From: Saccharibacillus endophyticus
GTDB taxonomy: Bacteria > Bacillota > Bacilli > Paenibacillales > Paenibacillaceae
Direction of reading: 5' to 3'
Assembly (NCBI RefSeq): GCF_013185185.1
Contig: NZ_JAAZWE010000002.1
Span: 434,001 to 498,000, forward strand
DNA: 64,000 nt
Part shown: one piece after another, positions 10,453 to 21,200 of the stretch
How the letters are laid out: every line of letters starts with the position of its first letter
How positions within the stretch are numbered: position 1 is the stretch's first letter
Program-made: the position numbers and the translations under genes
Notes under the pieces: generated by a model
What the model was told of the DNA's origin: nothing
Database searches by the model: none
What the model saw: only the letters and a program-made list of their open reading frames with translations

Positions 10453-12642
10453 ATGCGCTGTCAACACTGTAACCATAATCAAGCAACCGTCGGTTTGAGC
10501 CTCACCCTTAACAATAAATCCGAAAAAATGTTCCTTTGCGAAGACTGCTACGCCAAAGTGAGCGGCGGCGTGCCGTTCGCGGCAGGCATGGGACAGTCGG
10601 GCCAATCTCCATTCGAGGAGTTATTCAGAGGCTTCATGCAAGGTCAGTCTTCCAACGGACAGCCATCCCGCCAGCAAGGCGCTCAAGCTCAAAGCGGTCG
10701 CCGCGGCGGCGGTCTGCTCGACCAGCTCGGCCGCAACTTGAACGATGCGGCTCGCGGCGGCAAGATCGACAACGTCATCGGACGCGACGAAGAAATCGAT
10801 CGCGTCATCGAAATCCTGAACCGCCGCAACAAAAACAATCCGGTCTTGATCGGCGAGCCGGGCGTCGGCAAAACGGCAATCGCCGAAGGCCTTGCGCTCC
10901 GCATCACGGAAGGTCAGGTTCCCGCAAAGCTTTTGAATAAAGAAGTGTACTCGCTGGACGTCGCTTCCCTCGTGGCAGGCACAGGTGTCCGCGGTCAATT
11001 CGAGGAAAAGATCAAACAACTGATCGCCGAGCTGGAGCAGCGCCAAAACGTACTGCTGTTCATCGACGAAATTCATTTGCTGGTCGGCGCGGGTTCCGCG
11101 GAAGGCTCGATGGACGCGGGCAATATCCTGAAGCCGGTACTCGCTCGCGGCGAGCTGCAGGTGATCGGCGCGACGACGCTCAAAGAATACCGTCAGATCG
11201 AAAAAGACGCCGCGCTGGAACGTCGTTTCCAACCGGTAACCGTCGATGAGCCGACTGCCGAAGAAACGATCGAGATTCTGAAAGGACTGCGCGCGAAATA
11301 CGAGCAGTTCCACGGCGTTCGCTACCCGGACGAGACGCTCGAAGCATGCGTGCGTTTGTCGAGCCGCTACATTCAAGACCGTTTCCTGCCGGACAAAGCG
11401 ATCGACCTGCTGGACGAATCCGGCGCGAAATTGAATCTGCGTGCTTCGACAGGCGGAACCGATGAGATCAAAGCTCGTTTGGAACAAATCAAGATCGAAA
11501 AAGACGCCGCTGCCCGCGAAGAAGATTACGAACGTGCCGCCAAGCTGCGCGATGAAGAATCGGCTCTGACCGCTCGCTTGAACGGCGAAGTTCCGGCCGA
11601 AGAAATGCTGGAAGTCAGCGTCGAAGATATTCAAAACATCATTGAACGCAAAACGGGCATCCCGGTCGGCAAGCTGCAAGCGGACGAACGCGGCAAAATG
11701 AAAAATCTGGCCTCGCGCCTGGAAAGCCGCGTCATCGGTCAGGCCGAAGCGGTCGACAAAGTTGCCAAGGCCGTTCGCCGCGGACGTGCCGGACTGCGCA
11801 ACGATAGTAAGCCGATCGCGTCCTTCCTGTTCGTCGGCCCGACCGGCGTCGGCAAAACGGAATTGTCCAAAGCTCTTGCGGACGAGCTGTTCGGCAGCAA
11901 TGACGCGATGATCCGTCTCGATATGAGCGAATACATGGAACGCCACTCCGTCTCCAAACTGATCGGCTCGCCTCCAGGTTACGTCGGCCATGAAGAAGCG
12001 GGTCAATTGACGGAAAAAGTGCGCCGCAATCCGTACAGCATCATTTTGCTCGACGAGATCGAAAAAGCGCATCCCGACGTTCAGCATATGTTCCTGCAAG
12101 TGCTCGATGACGGACGCCTGACCGACAGCCAAGGCCGCACGGTCAGCTTCAAAGACACGGTCATCATCATGACGTCCAACGCGGGCACGGCGGCCGAAAA
12201 GAAAATCACGATGGGCTTCACGGCGAAAACCGAAGAAACGCGCTCGATCATGAATTCGCTGGGTCAGCATTTCCGTCCCGAATTCCTGAACCGCTTCGAC
12301 GGGATCGTGCCGTTCGCTTCGCTCAAGGAAGAAGACCTTGTGAGCATCGTCGACAACATGCTCGGCGAGATCAAGTCCAATCTGTCGGCGCGCGGCATCT
12401 CGCTGGACGTCGCGGACGAAGCGAAACGCAAACTGGCCGAGCTGGGCTACGATCCTTCCTTCGGTGCCCGTCCGCTGCGCCGCATGATTCAACAGCATGT
12501 GGAAGACGGCGTGACCGATCTGCTGCTGGATGACGAGGACGTCACCGCGATTACGGTCGAGTTGGTCGACGATCAGATCGTGGTCGTGCGAAACGAGGAT
12601 GTTCAAACGAGCGTAACTCCTCTGTTGCACAAAGAAGCCTAA
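10453..12642 (+). CDS. clpE: ATP-dependent Clp protease ATP-binding subunit ClpE
   Basis: An HSP100/Clp unfoldase of 729 residues that feeds misfolded proteins to ClpP. The N-terminal zinc finger (CQHC at 3-6 and CEDC around 29-32) distinguishes ClpE from ClpC. Two AAA+ modules follow, with Walker A motifs [10 protein letters not shown] and [14 protein letters not shown]-type motif lies between them (about 335-370, [13 protein letters not shown]). The arginine-rich C-terminus ([16 protein letters not shown]) is typical of class I Clp. CtsR control is supported by the operator upstream. Monocistronic, followed by a terminator. Confidence 0.95.
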   Translation: MRCQHCNHNQATVGLSLTLNNKSEKMFLCEDCYAKVSGGVPFAAGMGQSGQSPFEELFRGFMQGQSSNGQPSRQQGAQAQSGRRGGGLLDQLGRNLNDAARGGKIDNVIGRDEEIDRVIEILNRRNKNNPVLIGEPGVGKTAIAEGLALRITEGQVPAKLLNKEVYSLDVASLVAGTGVRGQFEEKIKQLIAELEQRQNVLLFIDEIHLLVGAGSAEGSMDAGNILKPVLARGELQVIGATTLKEYRQIEKDAALERRFQPVTVDEPTAEETIEILKGLRAKYEQFHGVRYPDETLEACVRLSSRYIQDRFLPDKAIDLLDESGAKLNLRASTGGTDEIKARLEQIKIEKDAAAREEDYERAAKLRDEESALTARLNGEVPAEEMLEVSVEDIQNIIERKTGIPVGKLQADERGKMKNLASRLESRVIGQAEAVDKVAKAVRRGRAGLRNDSKPIASFLFVGPTGVGKTELSKALADELFGSNDAMIRLDMSEYMERHSVSKLIGSPPGYVGHEEAGQLTEKVRRNPYSIILLDEIEKAHPDVQHMFLQVLDDGRLTDSQGRTVSFKDTVIIMTSNAGTAAEKKITMGFTAKTEETRSIMNSLGQHFRPEFLNRFDGIVPFASLKEEDLVSIVDNMLGEIKSNLSARGISLDVADEAKRKLAELGYDPSFGARPLRRMIQQHVEDGVTDLLLDDEDVTAITVELVDDQIVVVRNEDVQTSVTPLLHKEA

Positions 12643-12670
12643 TCCTTTTTCTTTTCAACCCTATAGATGC

Positions 12671-12720
12671 AAAAAAACTGCCCTGGACCGATTACCGGTT
12701 CAGGGCAGTTTTCTTTTTCT
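12671..12720. terminator. Bidirectional terminator between clpE and the rpiR-type gene
   Basis: AAAACTGCCCTG (12674-12685) pairs with CAGGGCAGTTTT (12701-12712), with a further CCG/CGG pair inside. T runs occur on both strands. It serves the convergent clpE and RpiR genes. Confidence 0.85.
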
Positions 12721-12732
12721 TCACCGTGTTGC

Positions 12733-13584
12733 TCACAGTCCATTCATTCGTTCGACATAAGTCTGACCGGACTGCTTCATCTCGAAATTGCTTTCGTAGC
12801 GCAAATTGAACATACACGAATACAAGACGTTCAACACATAATCAATCGCAATCTGGGAGGAAAAGGTCGCGATCTTGCTTATCGGATCTTCACTGAGCGG
12901 CAAAGGAAGCACCAGATCGCACAGATCAGCCAGCGTCCCCTCGCTGTTGGCGGTAATCGCGATCAGCTTGACTCCATTCTGCTTCATCGTAGCCGCGTAT
13001 TCTGCGTATCCCGATTGCTGACCGTGATACGTAATAAACACCGCGCAGTCTTCAATTCCGGCATTATAAGCATAATAGCCCTGCTCTTGCATCAGATGGG
13101 TCACATGCACAAGGCGATTGACCTTCAGCAGCTTCCCCTGAAAACTGAGCGCCCGCACCATCGAGTCGCCTGTTGCGAACAGATAGACCTGCTTGGCCGA
13201 ATCCAACAGAGCAGCCGCAGCATCCAGATCCGGTCCCTGCAATAGCTGCGAACCTTCCCGAACGGTCGCCTGCGTCAAATCAGCGATGCGTCCGGCAATG
13301 GTCTCCGCGCTTTCTTTCAAACCGAAAGGCACGTTGGCATCTACGTCTTCTATCCCGGCCGACCGTTCAAGCTCCGAAGCCAGCACGATCTTGAATTCGC
13401 GAAATCCGCTGACGCCGAGCTTGCGGCACAACCGTACGATCGTCGGATTGGACGCGTAAGCCGCCGACGCCAATTGTCCGATCGTCATGCCGAGCACCTG
13501 CTCCCGACGCTCCAGCACATAACCGGCAATCTCCCGTTCCGCCTCGGAGAACCCTTCGCCGCGGCGCAATTTTTCAAGCAGCAA
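12733..13584 (-). CDS. MurR/RpiR-family transcriptional regulator
   Basis: A 283-residue regulator with an N-terminal HTH_6 domain (about 1-77: AEREIAGYVLERR and SNPTIVRLCRKLGVSGFREFK) and a C-terminal SIS sugar-phosphate isomerase-like sensor (about 110-250: LFATGDSMVRALSFQGKLL, SEDPISKIATFSSQ). I prefer the TTG start at 13584 (MLLEKLRRGEGFS). It matches the family N-terminus and has AGAGGGAG 5 bases upstream, whereas the longer frame adds 33 residues unlike the family. RpiR regulators normally sit beside sugar-catabolic genes; none is adjacent here, so it looks like an orphan. Ligand unknown. Confidence 0.85.
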   Translation of the reverse strand: MLLEKLRRGEGFSEAEREIAGYVLERREQVLGMTIGQLASAAYASNPTIVRLCRKLGVSGFREFKIVLASELERSAGIEDVDANVPFGLKESAETIAGRIADLTQATVREGSQLLQGPDLDAAAALLDSAKQVYLFATGDSMVRALSFQGKLLKVNRLVHVTHLMQEQGYYAYNAGIEDCAVFITYHGQQSGYAEYAATMKQNGVKLIAITANSEGTLADLCDLVLPLPLSEDPISKIATFSSQIAIDYVLNVLYSCMFNLRYESNFEMKQSGQTYVERMNGL

Positions 13585-13631
13585 TGAACTCCCTCTTTTC
13601 CCGTGCCGACTCCGAACTTCAAAGACTCTGG

Positions 13632-13646
13632 CGTACTTAAAGTACG
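13632..13646 (-). promoter_or_regulatory. Palindrome in the rpiR-type leader, likely operator
   Basis: CGTACTT-A-AAGTACG is a perfect 7-1-7 inverted repeat about 48 bases before the chosen TTG start and about 30 bases downstream of the predicted transcription start. Placement suggests autoregulation; function is inferred. Confidence 0.5.
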
Positions 13647-13682
13647 TATCCGCGAACGTTCTGCCCGCTTTCTTGTACCTCA

Positions 13683-13711
13683 ATTATAATGTCCGCCGGA
13701 TCAGGCCGCAA
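13683..13711 (-). promoter_or_regulatory. Promoter of the rpiR-type gene
   Basis: On the minus strand TTGCGG (13706-13711) and TATAAT (13683-13688) are separated by 17 bases. The resulting start site supports the downstream TTG start codon rather than the longer frame. Confidence 0.6.
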
Positions 13712-13759
13712 CAGACGGGGAGAGCATATAATGAAGACGTCAGACCTTTGGCTTCGATC

Positions 13760-14404
13760 TTACTTGTCGGCCAAAATGCTGGTCAACGAATTCGAAATGA
13801 TCTCGATAAACGTTCCGGCGAATTCGCTTGTCGGCGCATTGATCCGGAACAGGTACGAATCGCCTTTTTTCGAGGTCCAGATGACGTAGTTATGCAGGTT
13901 GCCCTTCGTATCGCTCGCCTGCAACAGCAGTCGGGCGGAAGACATCGGACTTTCGAATAATTGATCGCCTTTATAGCTGCGGACTTGACCGTACTTTTTC
14001 AGCTCGGCTCTGCCCTGCTTGCTCACCTTTTGCAGATTGAAGTTAGCCGGAAGTTTCTCGATTTGCGCATTGTACGACGGGTATTGGGTCAGATGGATCT
14101 TGTTTTTCGCCTTGCTGAACGTATAGCCGTTTGCCACGTACAGCGAGTAACCGTTGCCTTGCTTGAGATAGGCCGTTCGGTTGACGTATTCGCCTTTGAC
14201 CATCAGCGCGAACGATTGGGTCGCCGGGCGCACGCTGCTCGTGGCGGATGCGGAGCTTGCAGCCGCAATTGATGAGGTCGTGCCTGCCGCATGCGCCTCA
14301 TTGGACAGCAGGGCATTATCGGAAGCGGCAAACGGGACGGCCAAAGAAAAAGCAAAGGTCAACGCGGCGATTTTACGGAATGGTTGGTTGGATGTACGTT
14401 TCAT
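13760..14404 (-). CDS. Secreted protein of unknown function
   Basis: I do not recognise a family. The ATG at 14404 (MKRTSNQPFRKIAALTFAFS) follows AGAGGAGTG and begins a clear Sec signal peptide: basic n-region, hydrophobic core, then an Ala-rich end near NEAHAAG (about residue 41). A low-complexity Ser/Ala/Thr stretch (about 42-64) leads into a mature domain of about 150 residues with alternating Tyr/Lys-rich segments. It has no cysteines and no C-terminal anchor, so it is likely released or loosely wall-associated. 214 residues in total. It stands alone between a convergently placed regulator and a divergent oxidoreductase gene. Confidence 0.72.
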   Translation of the reverse strand: MKRTSNQPFRKIAALTFAFSLAVPFAASDNALLSNEAHAAGTTSSIAAASSASATSSVRPATQSFALMVKGEYVNRTAYLKQGNGYSLYVANGYTFSKAKNKIHLTQYPSYNAQIEKLPANFNLQKVSKQGRAELKKYGQVRSYKGDQLFESPMSSARLLLQASDTKGNLHNYVIWTSKKGDSYLFRINAPTSEFAGTFIEIISNSLTSILADK

Positions 14405-14538
14405 GATTGAACACTCCTCTGAATGGGGTTTGGGAAACGGGGAAATCAAAGCGTCCCGTTCCTTGTGATGCATTAGACGGGGGTGTGCATGGACGTATTA
14501 CACTTTTCGCAAAATTAATTTGAAAAGAGGAATGACAG

Positions 14539-15540
14539 ATGAAGATCGGAATCGCGGGAAGCGGCATGATCGTGCGCGTGGCATTGGATGCGTTGGCAGC
14601 AATCGAAGGGACAAAAGTGACGGCGATCTGTGTACGGGAGCGCAGCGAGCAGACCGGGCATGAACTGGCCGAACGCTATCATATCGATACCGTGCACACC
14701 GACTACGATAGGATGCTCCAAGATCCGGACGTCGAATTTATTTATATCGGGATCGTCAACAGCCTGCATTATGATTACGCGAAACGCGCGCTGGAGGCGG
14801 GCAAGCATCTTTTGGTGGAAAAACCGTTCACGTCGACCGTCGAAGAAGCGCAGGAATTGCTGGAACTGGCGGAGTCGAAAAAGCTTTACCTGTTCGAAGC
14901 TGTCGTGACGCCGTATTCGCCGGATTACCTCAAAGTCCGCGAACTGCTGCCGGAGATCGGCCGTATTCGTTTGGTGCAAAGCAATTTCTCCAAACGCTCC
15001 AGCCGCTACGGCGACTACCTGGAAGGCAAAGTGCTGCCCGCGTTCGACCCGGCACTGGCCGGAGGCGCGCTGTATGATCTGAACATTTACAATCTGCATT
15101 TCACGCTCGGCTTGTTCGGTCGCCCGAACGATGCCCGCTATATCGGGAATCTCGGTCCGAACGGCATCGACACGTCCGGCGTGCTGACGCTGGCCTACGA
15201 CGGGTTTGCAGCCGCCTGCCTGGCAGGCAAAGACTCCGACGGCGACTGCTTCACGCTGCTTCAAGGCGAGAACGGCAGCATCCGCGTGGACGGCCCGCCG
15301 AATATGTGCAGCTCGATCACGTTGAAGACTCGCGAACGCGAAGAAACGTTTACGTTCGAAGTTCCGGACAATCATATGTCGAACGAGTTCCGCGCCTTCG
15401 CTCGGATGTACCGGAACCGGGAATGGGAAAAAAGCATGGACATGCTGCGGCATTCCGTGCTCGTGATGGACATCGCGACGAAAGCGCGCCGCGAAGCGGG
15501 CATCGCGTTTGCGGCGGATACGGTGTCTCGGAGCATGTAA
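14539..15540 (+). CDS. Gfo/Idh/MocA-family NAD(P)-dependent oxidoreductase
   Basis: A 333-residue dehydrogenase with the family layout. The N-terminal Rossmann fold (about 1-120) has GIAGSGMI as the dinucleotide loop and HLLVEKPFTST carrying the conserved EKP lysine. The C-terminal alpha/beta domain (about 125-333) contains GGALYDLNIYNLH, placing the catalytic-region Asp/His. Substrates of the family are sugars, inositols or dihydrodiols; the specific one cannot be read here. AAGAGGAATGACAG provides the ribosome binding site. No sugar operon surrounds it; the next locus is a decayed aldo/keto reductase. Confidence 0.88.
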   Translation: MKIGIAGSGMIVRVALDALAAIEGTKVTAICVRERSEQTGHELAERYHIDTVHTDYDRMLQDPDVEFIYIGIVNSLHYDYAKRALEAGKHLLVEKPFTSTVEEAQELLELAESKKLYLFEAVVTPYSPDYLKVRELLPEIGRIRLVQSNFSKRSSRYGDYLEGKVLPAFDPALAGGALYDLNIYNLHFTLGLFGRPNDARYIGNLGPNGIDTSGVLTLAYDGFAAACLAGKDSDGDCFTLLQGENGSIRVDGPPNMCSSITLKTREREETFTFEVPDNHMSNEFRAFARMYRNREWEKSMDMLRHSVLVMDIATKARREAGIAFAADTVSRSM

Positions 15541-15661
15541 CGCCAAGCAAAATGTTGAGGATCATATCCATTTTACGTTAGTCAAAAAAGGCGGCATCGC
15601 CGCTCCGGCTTTTCACGCCGACATTTTCGGTTTTCGCCCTGCCTTTCGTGACTTTTAACTA

Positions 15662-15943
15662 ATATCCCTGCTCGGCCTAGGGGTATTCAAAGCGGAAGAA
15701 GGACAAGAACTGGTCGAAACCGTCAAAAGCGTGAAGCGTTGTTCATCACCTCCAAAGTCTGGAATAACGATCTGGGTTACGACGAAACGACGGCCGGTGA
15801 CGGGCAAGTACAAACAGGCTCGGAACGCGTTGAAACATTTGCAGCGGTCGGGCCGCGTCAAAGCGATCGGCGTAAGCAATTTCCGGATTCTTCATCCGGA
15901 AGACCCGATAGCGGATGCCGAAACGGCACTTGCCCGCGCTTCG
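15662..15943 (+). pseudogene. Aldo/keto reductase remnant with internal deletions and frameshifts
   Basis: Three pieces of an aldo/keto reductase lie in order but in different frames. They are an N-terminal strand region ISLLGLGVFKAEEGQELVE, a middle LFITSKVWNNDLGYDET, and a late SGRVKAIGVSNFRILHPEDP. The catalytic Asp/Tyr/Lys segments between the first two pieces and the His region before the third are missing, as is the C-terminal third. There is no usable start. This is a dead gene, with losses of roughly 25 and 50 codons between the pieces and the rest gone. Confidence 0.85.
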
Positions 15944-16113
15944 CGGCCGGCATTCCCTTTTTCGTTCAAAGAGGAATCGCGATGAGCGAAGGCGTGGAGA
16001 AGATGCTGGAGACGCTGTACTCCCTCCAGAGGTTGAGTCGGAAAGAAGCGGAGAATAAATTCATGCTGGAAATCCGCCCGACTTCCGTCATTCACCTCTT
16101 AATCCTTCCCTGA

Positions 16114-16448
16114 GAAACCGTCCACTTCGTGACTTGCCTGACAAGTCCTTTTTCGTCGGCCGTCGACGGCTTGGCTATGCGGGCGGACGTCGGACTCGTC
16201 CGCAGCGTGTCTTAAGCCCGACTGTTGCCGATTTCTTTTCGAAAGGCGCATCCGGCGTCTTCTTTTGTTCGAAAGCGATTTAGTCGAAAAACGGTCGCTT
16301 TCCCGCGTCAAAGATAAGAAGTTTTTCCTACTTCGCTTCCTAACTTTTTGTCGAAAATCGCCGATAAAACTGACATAAGACGATAACTTACGCCTTAAAG
16401 CGACAGTTGACGAAAAATACTTATTTCATGCGATGGGGAGTGAACAAA
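16114..16448 (+). other. Gene-free region before the chemoreceptor
   Basis: No credible gene. It contains the SigD-like promoter described separately and, at its left edge, sequence downstream of the decayed aldo/keto reductase. No strong terminator is visible. Confidence 0.4.
16341..16367 (+). promoter_or_regulatory. SigD-type (flagellar/chemotaxis) promoter
   Basis: TAAC (16341-16344), a 15-base spacer, then GCCGATAA (16360-16367). This differs from the Bacillus SigD consensus TAAA-N15-GCCGATAT at only two positions. It lies about 80 bases upstream of a chemoreceptor gene, the expected kind of target. Confidence 0.72.
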
Positions 16449-18161
16449 ATGAAAGGATTTCAAAATCTCAAACTTCGTTCCAAATTATTGATCTTAAACG
16501 CGACGGCGATTGCTTTTATTTTGCTGATCGGAACGGTCAGCTTCGTTTACGTGAATCAAATGGCCGCGAATTCGCGTTCCATGTACGAGGACAGTCTGGT
16601 GAAAGTCAAATCGATCAATCAGGTCATGACCAATTTCAACCGGATCATGAACGATATTTTGCAGTTGATGATCACGAAAGACGCCGCGAAAAACGAAGCG
16701 CTTACCGCTCATTTCGAAGAAACTTTCGCCGCAAACTCGTCCATCCTGACCGCTTATGCGGATTTCAACCTAAGCGAGGAAGAAAAAGCCGTTTATGCAG
16801 AGATCATCAGCAACCGAAAAAATTTGCGCGCGACCGAAGACAAAGTCGTCGCCGCAGCCAAACAAAACGATAATGTCGAAGCTTATCGGCTTTACGTAGA
16901 GGAAATGGAACCCTTAAAAAACAAAACCGAAGAATTGTACGTTCAATTGGCCCAACTGGCCGAAGACGCGGCTAAAAAAAGCAGCGAACAAAACGAACAG
17001 GCCGGCCAGATCTCTAAAGTAGTCAGTTCGGCAAGCGTCATTGCCGCGGTCATTTTGCTGGCTTTGCTGTCGATGCTGATCATCCGTTCCATTACCCGTC
17101 CGATCCGCGATCTGCAAAACCTGATGCAATCGGCGGCCGAAGGCGATTTTACGTCGAGAGGCACGAACGCTGCCAAAGACGAAACCGGCGCGCTGACTTC
17201 TTCCTACAATACGATGGTCGATTCGCTGTCTGCACTGGTCAAGAAAATTTCCGAAAATGCCGTCACGCTGGCTGCGAGTTCGGAACAGCTGCTTGCCAGC
17301 TCCGAGCAAAGCGCGCAAGCGACGGAACATATTTCCACGCAGGTGCAGGAGATCAGCGAAGGCACGGAATCCCAGGCCCGCGGCACGACCGAGATGAACC
17401 GGACGATGGAAGAAATGAACGTCGGCATCCAGCGGATCGCCGAATCGGCGAGCGAACTCGCGGCGGATTCTCAAGATTCGGAAGCCAATGTAACGGAAGG
17501 CCATCGCAAACTGGAAGAAGCGATCCGGGAAATGGAACAGATTCACCGTTCGATCGGCAGCCTGTCCGAAGTCGTGACTTCGTTGAACGAAAAATCCGCC
17601 AGCATCGGCGACATTACCGATACGATCAAAGCGATCGCCGACCAGACCAGCCTGTTGTCGCTGAACGCCGCGATCGAAGCGGCGCGCGCAGGCGAAGAAG
17701 GACGCGGATTCGCCGTCGTGGCTGCCGAAGTGAAAAAATTGGCCGAGCAAACGCAGGAATCTTCGGCGAACGTATCGGGCCTGATCCATCAGATTCAAAG
17801 CGAGACGCAGAACGCGTTCCGCAGCATGGAACTCAGCCGCGCGCAAGCCGAAAACGGCCGCGTCGTCATGAACGACGTGTCCCGCGTTTTCGACGGCATC
17901 ATGCACAGCTCGCGCAATCTATCCGTGCAGCTGCACGAAGTATCCGCGGTGACGGAAGAAATGTCCGCCAGCTCCGAACAGGTATTGGCGACGGTCGAAT
18001 CGTCCGCGGCTATCGCGGGCAGCGCCAAAGACATGACGCAAAGCGTAGCCGCGGCAACGGAAGAACAACTCGCTTCCGTGCAGGAAGTGACAGGTTCCGC
18101 CGCTTATCTCAGCAAACTCGCGCAGGACCTGCAAACATCGATCGAACGCTTCAAAGTTTAA
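16449..18161 (+). CDS. Methyl-accepting chemotaxis protein (transmembrane)
   Basis: A chemoreceptor of 570 residues. A membrane span (about 13-33) is followed by an extracytoplasmic helical domain of the four-helix-bundle type (about 35-190). A second span (about 192-214, [18 protein letters not shown]), a HAMP linker and the cytoplasmic signalling helices come next. The signalling tip [20 protein letters not shown] is conserved and binds CheA/CheW. I use the ATG at 16449 ([12 protein letters not shown]), preceded by GGGGAGTG. The SigD-like promoter fits chemotaxis regulation. Its ligand is unknown; the sensor domain has no recognisable dCache or sCache motif. Confidence 0.93.
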   Translation: MKGFQNLKLRSKLLILNATAIAFILLIGTVSFVYVNQMAANSRSMYEDSLVKVKSINQVMTNFNRIMNDILQLMITKDAAKNEALTAHFEETFAANSSILTAYADFNLSEEEKAVYAEIISNRKNLRATEDKVVAAAKQNDNVEAYRLYVEEMEPLKNKTEELYVQLAQLAEDAAKKSSEQNEQAGQISKVVSSASVIAAVILLALLSMLIIRSITRPIRDLQNLMQSAAEGDFTSRGTNAAKDETGALTSSYNTMVDSLSALVKKISENAVTLAASSEQLLASSEQSAQATEHISTQVQEISEGTESQARGTTEMNRTMEEMNVGIQRIAESASELAADSQDSEANVTEGHRKLEEAIREMEQIHRSIGSLSEVVTSLNEKSASIGDITDTIKAIADQTSLLSLNAAIEAARAGEEGRGFAVVAAEVKKLAEQTQESSANVSGLIHQIQSETQNAFRSMELSRAQAENGRVVMNDVSRVFDGIMHSSRNLSVQLHEVSAVTEEMSASSEQVLATVESSAAIAGSAKDMTQSVAAATEEQLASVQEVTGSAAYLSKLAQDLQTSIERFKV

Positions 18162-18198
18162 TCGAAGACGCAAGCGGCAAAACAAACATCGATACGCA

Positions 18199-18237
18199 AA
18201 AAAGGAAGATATCCCTTCGGGGACGTCTTCCTTTTTC
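18199..18237 (+). terminator. Intrinsic terminator after the chemoreceptor
   Basis: AAAGGAAGA (18201-18209) pairs with TCTTCCTTT (18226-18234) around an inner CCC/GGG pair, followed by T residues. It can also act for the convergent helicase gene. Confidence 0.8.
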
Positions 18238-18265
18238 TCTTGAGGATGTCGATTTCGCACAATGC

Positions 18266-21200
18266 TTATTCCGGTCCCAACAACTCTAACAAATCGCGAT
18301 CCGTCAACGACGTTAGGCTGTCTTCGCCAGGGCGAATCACATCGTCGATCAGGGTCATTTTTTTCTGTTGGAGTTCATGCATTTTCTCTTCTACCGTTCC
18401 GCGTGCCACTAGCCGGATAACCTGAACCACTCGGGTCTGGCCCATTCGGTGCGCGCGGTCTTCGGCCTGGCGCTCGACGGCGGGATTCCACCACAGATCA
18501 TACAAGATGACGGTATCGGCTCCGGTCAGGTTCAGTCCGGTTCCGCCTGCCTTGAGCGAAATCAGGAAAATATCTTTTTGACCTCCATTAAATTGTTCGC
18601 ATAGGTCCAGTCGTTCTCTCGGCGGCGTATGACCGTCCAGATAAAAGAACGGCATCTCCCGAACCCCCAATTCGCGTCCGATCAGGCCGAGCATCTCCGT
18701 AAACTGCGAAAACACCAGCACGCGGCGCCCTGCGCGGCGGCATTCCTCCAACGTCTCCAGCAGCTGCTCGAACTTGGCCGAACGTCCTTCGTATCCTTCC
18801 ACGAATAGTGCAGGATGGCAGCAAATTTGGCGAAGCCGGGTCAAACCGGCCAAGAAACGGATACGACTGCGTCCCAGTTCTTCGCTGTTATCCAAATGCT
18901 TCAATGTTTCGTATCTGAGCTTGGCAAGCTGACCTGCGTAAAGCCGCTTCTGCTCCGGCAGCAGTTCCGTTACGCGCACGGATTCAATCTTCTCCGGCAG
19001 CTCGCCGAGCACATCGACCTTCAATCGACGCAGCAGAAACGGTCTGGCCCGTTTAGCCACGGTCTCGCGCGTCAACTCTGCGAATTTTCGGCGGTTGGGA
19101 TACAGACCTGGCAGCACGGCATCGAATATGGATCGAAGCTCGTCGAGCGAGTTCTCGATCGGCGTGCCGGTCAAAGCAAAGCGGAATCCGGCTCGCAACG
19201 ACTTAACGGCCCTTGCCGTCTGCGTATCCGCATTTTTGATTGCCTGAGCCTCATCAAGCACGAGCGTGTGAAACTCCATGCTTTCGTAATGCGGCAGATC
19301 CCGGCGCAATAGCGGATAAGAGACGATCAGCACATCTGCCTCTGCCGTATGCTCAGGAGACAGCAGCGATTCCCGTTCAGCTTTACTCCCATCCGCGATC
19401 AAGGCGCGAAGCTGCGGTGCAAAGCGCTCCAACTCGCTGCGCCAATTGTACAACAGCGATGCGGGAGCCACGATAAGCGCAGGCCGGCCGTTTTCTCGGA
19501 TCTCCGGCAGTACGGACAGCAGGTAGGCGATGCTTTGAACCGTTTTTCCCAATCCCATATCGTCGGCAAGCACGCCGCCCAGACGATAATGGGCCAGCGT
19601 CTTCAACCAGCGATAGCCTGTTTGTTGGTAATCGCGAAGCACTGGAGCCAGAGATTCCGGCACAGGGAAATTCAGCAGATCCGGACTTCGAAGACTATCC
19701 AACAATCGGCGTAAGGCTCGATCAGGCCGCATTAAGCCATCCGAACCTTCTGCATGCTCTTGCAGCAAATGCAGTCCTTCTGCCACGGGTAGACGGAACG
19801 ACGCCGCGTCTTCCTCCGACAAAAAAGGGCGATGCCCGTTCAGGAATTCAGTCAGCGTTCGAAAAGCCTGCGTCTCCAGCGGAAGCAGCGCACCGCTGCG
19901 CAAACGATAATACTTTCTTTTATCCAGCAATGCCTCGACGGCAGAACGAATTTCGGCTTCCGGGATTCCTTCGATGGCAAAATGAAACTCCAGCCAGTTG
20001 GATCGTCCGTCCAGCGCAGCCGAGATTTTCGGCGGCGGACTGGCCCGAATCACGCGTTCCTTGACTGAGGTCGTAGCGTACACCTTCGCTATTTTTTCCA
20101 AATGCGGAACGATCCCGTGCAGGAAAGCAAATTCCCGTTCTTCGTCCTGCATATAATAACCGGCCTCTGTACGAATAAAGCCAGCCTGCTCCATCAACTC
20201 CAAAATTTGCAGTTCCTTGCCGCCTTCCCGCACAAGAATCCGGCTTTCTCCCCGCCGTTCTCCTCCGCGCTCCAACGGATTGATGACGATATCTCCGTAT
20301 TGAAACTCCAATCCGGCCAACAATCGATCATGCACCCGGTCCAGGTAAACGCGTGCAGACAGCGGAATCTGCACCACCTGATCCGATACGCCGCCTGCAA
20401 AAAACACATCGCCCAGCTTCATCAGTCCCGGTACGACACGTTCCATAAACGCACGAATGTGCGGCTCGGGAATATCCACCGTATCCCCGTCAAGACCGTT
20501 ATCGCCCGACTCTGTACCCGCCGCCAGAATCTGCTTCAATTCAGCTAAACGACGCGCCTCCGCCGAACCGATACGGTAAAAGATTCCGGCGTTGAGCGTC
20601 AGTCCGTACGATTCAAGCACGGTCGTCTCATCCATGCCGCGCGCACGCATACGCAGCGAGCCCGCTTGTCCGCGATCAAACTCGAAACGAAGCGGCAACA
20701 ATTCCTTCGAGACGTTGATTCCCGAATGCGTACGCCCTTGAGCCCGAATCGCCGCTTTGGGTGCCGCTCCCAATAAGCTCACCAATCCTTCCCAAGCATG
20801 CGGCGGCAAAGGCAGCGAAGGGGGATCTCCGATTTCTCCCGTATACAATGCACCTGCCGAAGCCCGCTGCATTTTCTCGCTTCGACGAATCTCCGCCAAT
20901 CTCAGCAGCACGGCATCATCCCGAATCCCGAAGCAGTGATCCGCAGGATCGTAGGTAAAATGACGGGAGAAAGAATAACGTTCCCCGCGTTCGAATCGGG
21001 TTAAAAATTCGCGGATATCCGATACGGCGTATGTTCGGTCTAGCCCGACTCGCAATTCTACACCAAGTAATCCCCGCCGCGGTCCATGCGGATAAGGAGC
21101 AATCCAAAATTCCGCTTTTAACTCTTGTCGCGACTCGAAGATCGAACGCGATCCGGCCAATGCGCGCGGCTGCTGGCGGAACAAATCCATCACTCGACCT

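Noticed and set aside
10161-10472. 103-codon frame running through the clpE promoter and leader
   Set aside because: It spans the promoter, the CtsR box and the start of clpE, so it cannot be a sensible gene.
10621-12630. 669-codon open frame on the minus strand opposite clpE
   Set aside because: It is antisense to a complete ClpE with all motifs, has no ribosome binding site and shows the residue bias of a complementary-strand shadow in GC-rich coding DNA.
15982-16113. 43-codon ORF after the aldo/keto reductase remnant, with AAAGAGGAA before its ATG
   Set aside because: The ribosome binding site is fair, but the peptide is short, matches nothing I know and follows decayed sequence; it may be a remnant. 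Too weak to call.
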